Part shown: positions 62,490-64,000 of the stretch, piece by piece
Position numbering within the stretch: the first letter of the stretch is position 1
How the letters are laid out: the number at the start of each line of letters is the position of its first letter
NCBI GenBank assembly: GCA_030710605.1
Contig: CP092864.1
Span: forward strand, 144,233,361 to 144,297,360
DNA from: Cordylochernes scorpioides
Taxonomy: Eukaryota; Arthropoda; Arachnida; Pseudoscorpiones; Chernetidae
Length of the DNA stretch: 64,000 bases
Direction of reading: 5' to 3'
The notes under the pieces: generated by a model
The model's input: the letters and a program-made list of their open reading frames with translations, nothing else
Databases searched by the model: none
What the model was told of the DNA's origin: nothing
Made by a program: the position numbers and the translations under genes

Positions 62490-63780
62490 AGGGTGTTTCC
62501 TTTCAAATGAAACGATTTTCGCGCGCTCGCGTTTTGCACGTGCAGGCATGCTGCACACGACACTGGTTCCAATAGATCTAGAATCTTCTGGAGAATTCAT
62601 TTTCATCAGGTATCATGATTTTTGCAACATGGGGGGAGAGAGACTAACGCTCCAAGTCGAGCAAACAATTCGGACCCTTTCCAAAGAAGGAAACAGTTAT
62701 AGCGTCATAGTGAAAAAGCTAAAAGCAGAAGGACTAGATGTTGGCAAAGCTACAATATGTAGGGTAGTAAATGGCATCGGAAAGAAAAGGGAAGCTGAAT
62801 CCAATGGGCAAAAATTTCAAGTCGATCGACCACGTCCGGTGCGGACCCCCGCCACGGTTTCCAAGGTAAAGCGGCTAGCAACTACTGAAAATCCACCATC
62901 TCAGCGCCAACTTTCCAGAATGTGTGGAACATCGCTAAAAACGATAAATAACATCATTCACAAAGATTTGGAACTGGATACCCGACGAAAAGGCAAGGTT
63001 CACAAGCTCACCCTTTTCCACATGAAAAACCGTGCAACGAATGCCCGGAAGCTCTACGAGGAACACCTGGCCGGTTCCAGATCGGAATATACTGCAACAT
63101 TGGACGAAGCATGGATGTATGTGACGTATTGCAATGGAATCCGGAAGATCTGTTACATCAAAAGAGGCAATCAGGTCCCGGATAATTGGGTTCACCAATG
63201 TTCCGAAACTTTCCCTAAAGGTTTCATAGTTGTCGGGGTAATGACTGGCCGTGGAGTCCTTCCGCTCATAAAGGTTCCATCGAAGGTGAAGGTGAACTCA
63301 GAATTCTATATAGAATGCGTTCTGAAACCTGTCATCGAACAACTGAAGGACCTTTACCCAGGGGAAATGGACAAAGTGTTCCTTCATCACGACAAAGCCT
63401 CTTCCCATACCTCCAACAAAACCCAACAGTTCCTACAAGAAATGAAGGACACCCTAGGCCTATATTTTATCAGGAACTCGGACATTCCAGTGAAGTCTCC
63501 CGACGCCAGCCCACTGGATTTTTACGGGTTCGGTATGTTGAAACAACGGCTCTTCAACCGACGTCCCAAAACTGAGGCCGGACTTTGGAAAGCCGCACAA
63601 GAGGAGTGGTCGAATGTTTCGCTCTCCAAAGTCAAGGAAGTGTTCGCAGCTTGGAAAGTCCGATGCAGGGAGATAGCCAAGAAGAAGGGGAAGCACATAG
63701 AACACATGAAAAAAATTCACGTTCGAAAAATAAAGTTCTAACGGACGTTTAAAATCGTTTCATTTGAAAGGAAACGCAAA
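62490..63780 (+). mobile_element. DD41D mariner-type transposon
   Basis: A perfect 25-bp inverted repeat 'gtttcctttcaaatgaaacg'+'atttt' (62495-62519) and its complement (63751-63775) enclose an intact gene. The outermost bases and TA duplication are not clear, so the ends are given to within a few bases. Confidence 0.85.
62629..63741 (+). CDS. Mariner-type transposase, DD41D, intact
   Basis: 370 residues from the ATG at 62629 (MGGERLTLQVEQTIRTLSK). An in-frame ATG 81 bp upstream would add 27 residues without family features, so I prefer the inner start. The N-terminus is HTH-like (SYSVIVKKLKAEGLDVGKAT), with a second HTH at about 110-130 (LSRMCGTSLKTINNI). The catalytic domain has Asp in TATLDEAWMYV, Asp in VFLHHDKASSHTS and Asp in KSPDASPLDFYG. 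41 residues separate the last two, the spacing of the DD41D (rosa/Visitor-like) group. No stops or frameshifts. It lies upstream of the Ig2 exons, antisense to the host gene. Confidence 0.92.
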   Translation: MGGERLTLQVEQTIRTLSKEGNSYSVIVKKLKAEGLDVGKATICRVVNGIGKKREAESNGQKFQVDRPRPVRTPATVSKVKRLATTENPPSQRQLSRMCGTSLKTINNIIHKDLELDTRRKGKVHKLTLFHMKNRATNARKLYEEHLAGSRSEYTATLDEAWMYVTYCNGIRKICYIKRGNQVPDNWVHQCSETFPKGFIVVGVMTGRGVLPLIKVPSKVKVNSEFYIECVLKPVIEQLKDLYPGEMDKVFLHHDKASSHTSNKTQQFLQEMKDTLGLYFIRNSDIPVKSPDASPLDFYGFGMLKQRLFNRRPKTEAGLWKAAQEEWSNVSLSKVKEVFAAWKVRCREIAKKKGKHIEHMKKIHVRKIKF

Positions 63781-63785
63781 AAAAT

Positions 63786-64000
63786 TAAGTTAAAAGAGAC
63801 AAATAAGGTTCGGGGATTTCTTCGTATCTATTTACACTAGCAGGGTCCTTCTTTGATGCTATGGCCACTCAAGCGTTGTAAAAGTTATATAGGGACAGAG
63901 CAACCATTCAACCTGATATGGCGCTGGTTAAACTACTTTGTACTGAGGTAAGTTGGCTGTCCTTTACTTTTAAGAAGAACCTCTCTCTTTCTTTGCTAAT
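63786..64000. other. Unassigned sequence at the right edge
   Basis: No exon of the minus-strand gene recognised. A plus-strand GAG/GTAAGTTGG near 63950 resembles a splice donor but has no supporting coding sequence. Confidence 0.3.

Noticed and set aside
62548-62628. Upstream ATG extending the DD41D transposase by 27 residues
   Set aside because: The extra residues lie close to the terminal repeat and lack family features; the ATG at 62629 gives a standard N-terminus.

Overview
This is a eukaryotic, AT-rich, intron-dominated window, almost certainly from an arthropod. It contains no bacterial-type operons. The reasons are canonical GT-AG introns, a neuronal-type immunoglobulin-domain gene, and a dense, nested mix of Tc1/mariner, hAT, Helitron-like, Ty3/gypsy, Ty1/copia, LINE, SINE and foldback (MITE) elements. 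The best transposase (a Tc1-type protein at 39.3-40.3 kb) reminds me of Tcb1-like transposases annotated in orb-weaver spiders. That is recall, not a search, and transposons move between species, so I do not assign a class.

The single-copy host content is one minus-strand gene crossing the whole window. I can place four internal exons by reading frame, domain motifs and splice sites: 61139-60993 (first half of Ig2), 59741-59613 (second half of Ig2), 21942-21646 (all of Ig3) and 7964-7887 (a Thr/Pro-rich stalk). All are bounded by AG/GTAAG and every boundary is phase 1, so they join in frame. The product is a three-Ig adhesion protein of the DIP/lachesin/IgLON type. The Ig1 exons lie beyond the right edge. 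The C-terminus lies near or beyond the left edge, with one weak terminal-exon candidate at 992-1041. The introns are 1.25 kb, 37.7 kb and 13.7 kb, and nearly everything else in the window is repeat inserted in them.

Layout from left to right. 1-3.4 kb: MITE, SINE and Helitron-like copies. 3.4-7.8 kb: a palindromic MITE carrying a nested Ty3/gypsy element with 143-bp LTRs, then the stalk exon. 8-21 kb: dispersed repeats, TRIM-like short LTR elements, a 55-bp minisatellite, a 74-bp satellite and foldbacks. 21.6-21.9 kb: the Ig3 exon. 22.6-24.5 kb: a large foldback with three nested insertions. 25-26 kb: a 175-bp tandem array split by a GC-rich MITE. 26.8-28.7 kb: a hAT-type nonautonomous element with nested repeats. 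28.9-31.4 kb: a very young copia element with internal deletions. 32.5-36.3 kb: two arrays of the same 40-bp repeat around a decayed DD37D mariner. 39.0-40.5 kb: a complete Tc1 element. 42.8-45.75 kb: a 5'-truncated LINE with a mariner inside its ORF. 47-55.9 kb: foldbacks, a tRNA-Gly-like gene, SINEs and tandem repeats. 56.8-58.4 kb: a hAT remnant. 59.2 kb: a tRNA-Tyr half abutting a Helitron-type end. 59.6-61.1 kb: the Ig2 exons. 62.5-63.8 kb: an intact DD41D mariner-type transposase.

Insertion order can be read in many places because target-site duplications survive and, for some insertions, an unoccupied copy of the target repeat lies elsewhere in the window. The most informative observations are the host exons hidden in repeats; the copia copy whose reading frame survives loss of integrase and most of reverse transcriptase, and whose primer site matches an unusually long stretch of initiator tRNA-Met; the tRNA-Gly and half tRNA-Tyr close to Helitron-type 3' ends; the TRIM-like family; and a satellite amplified from one segment of a dispersed repeat.
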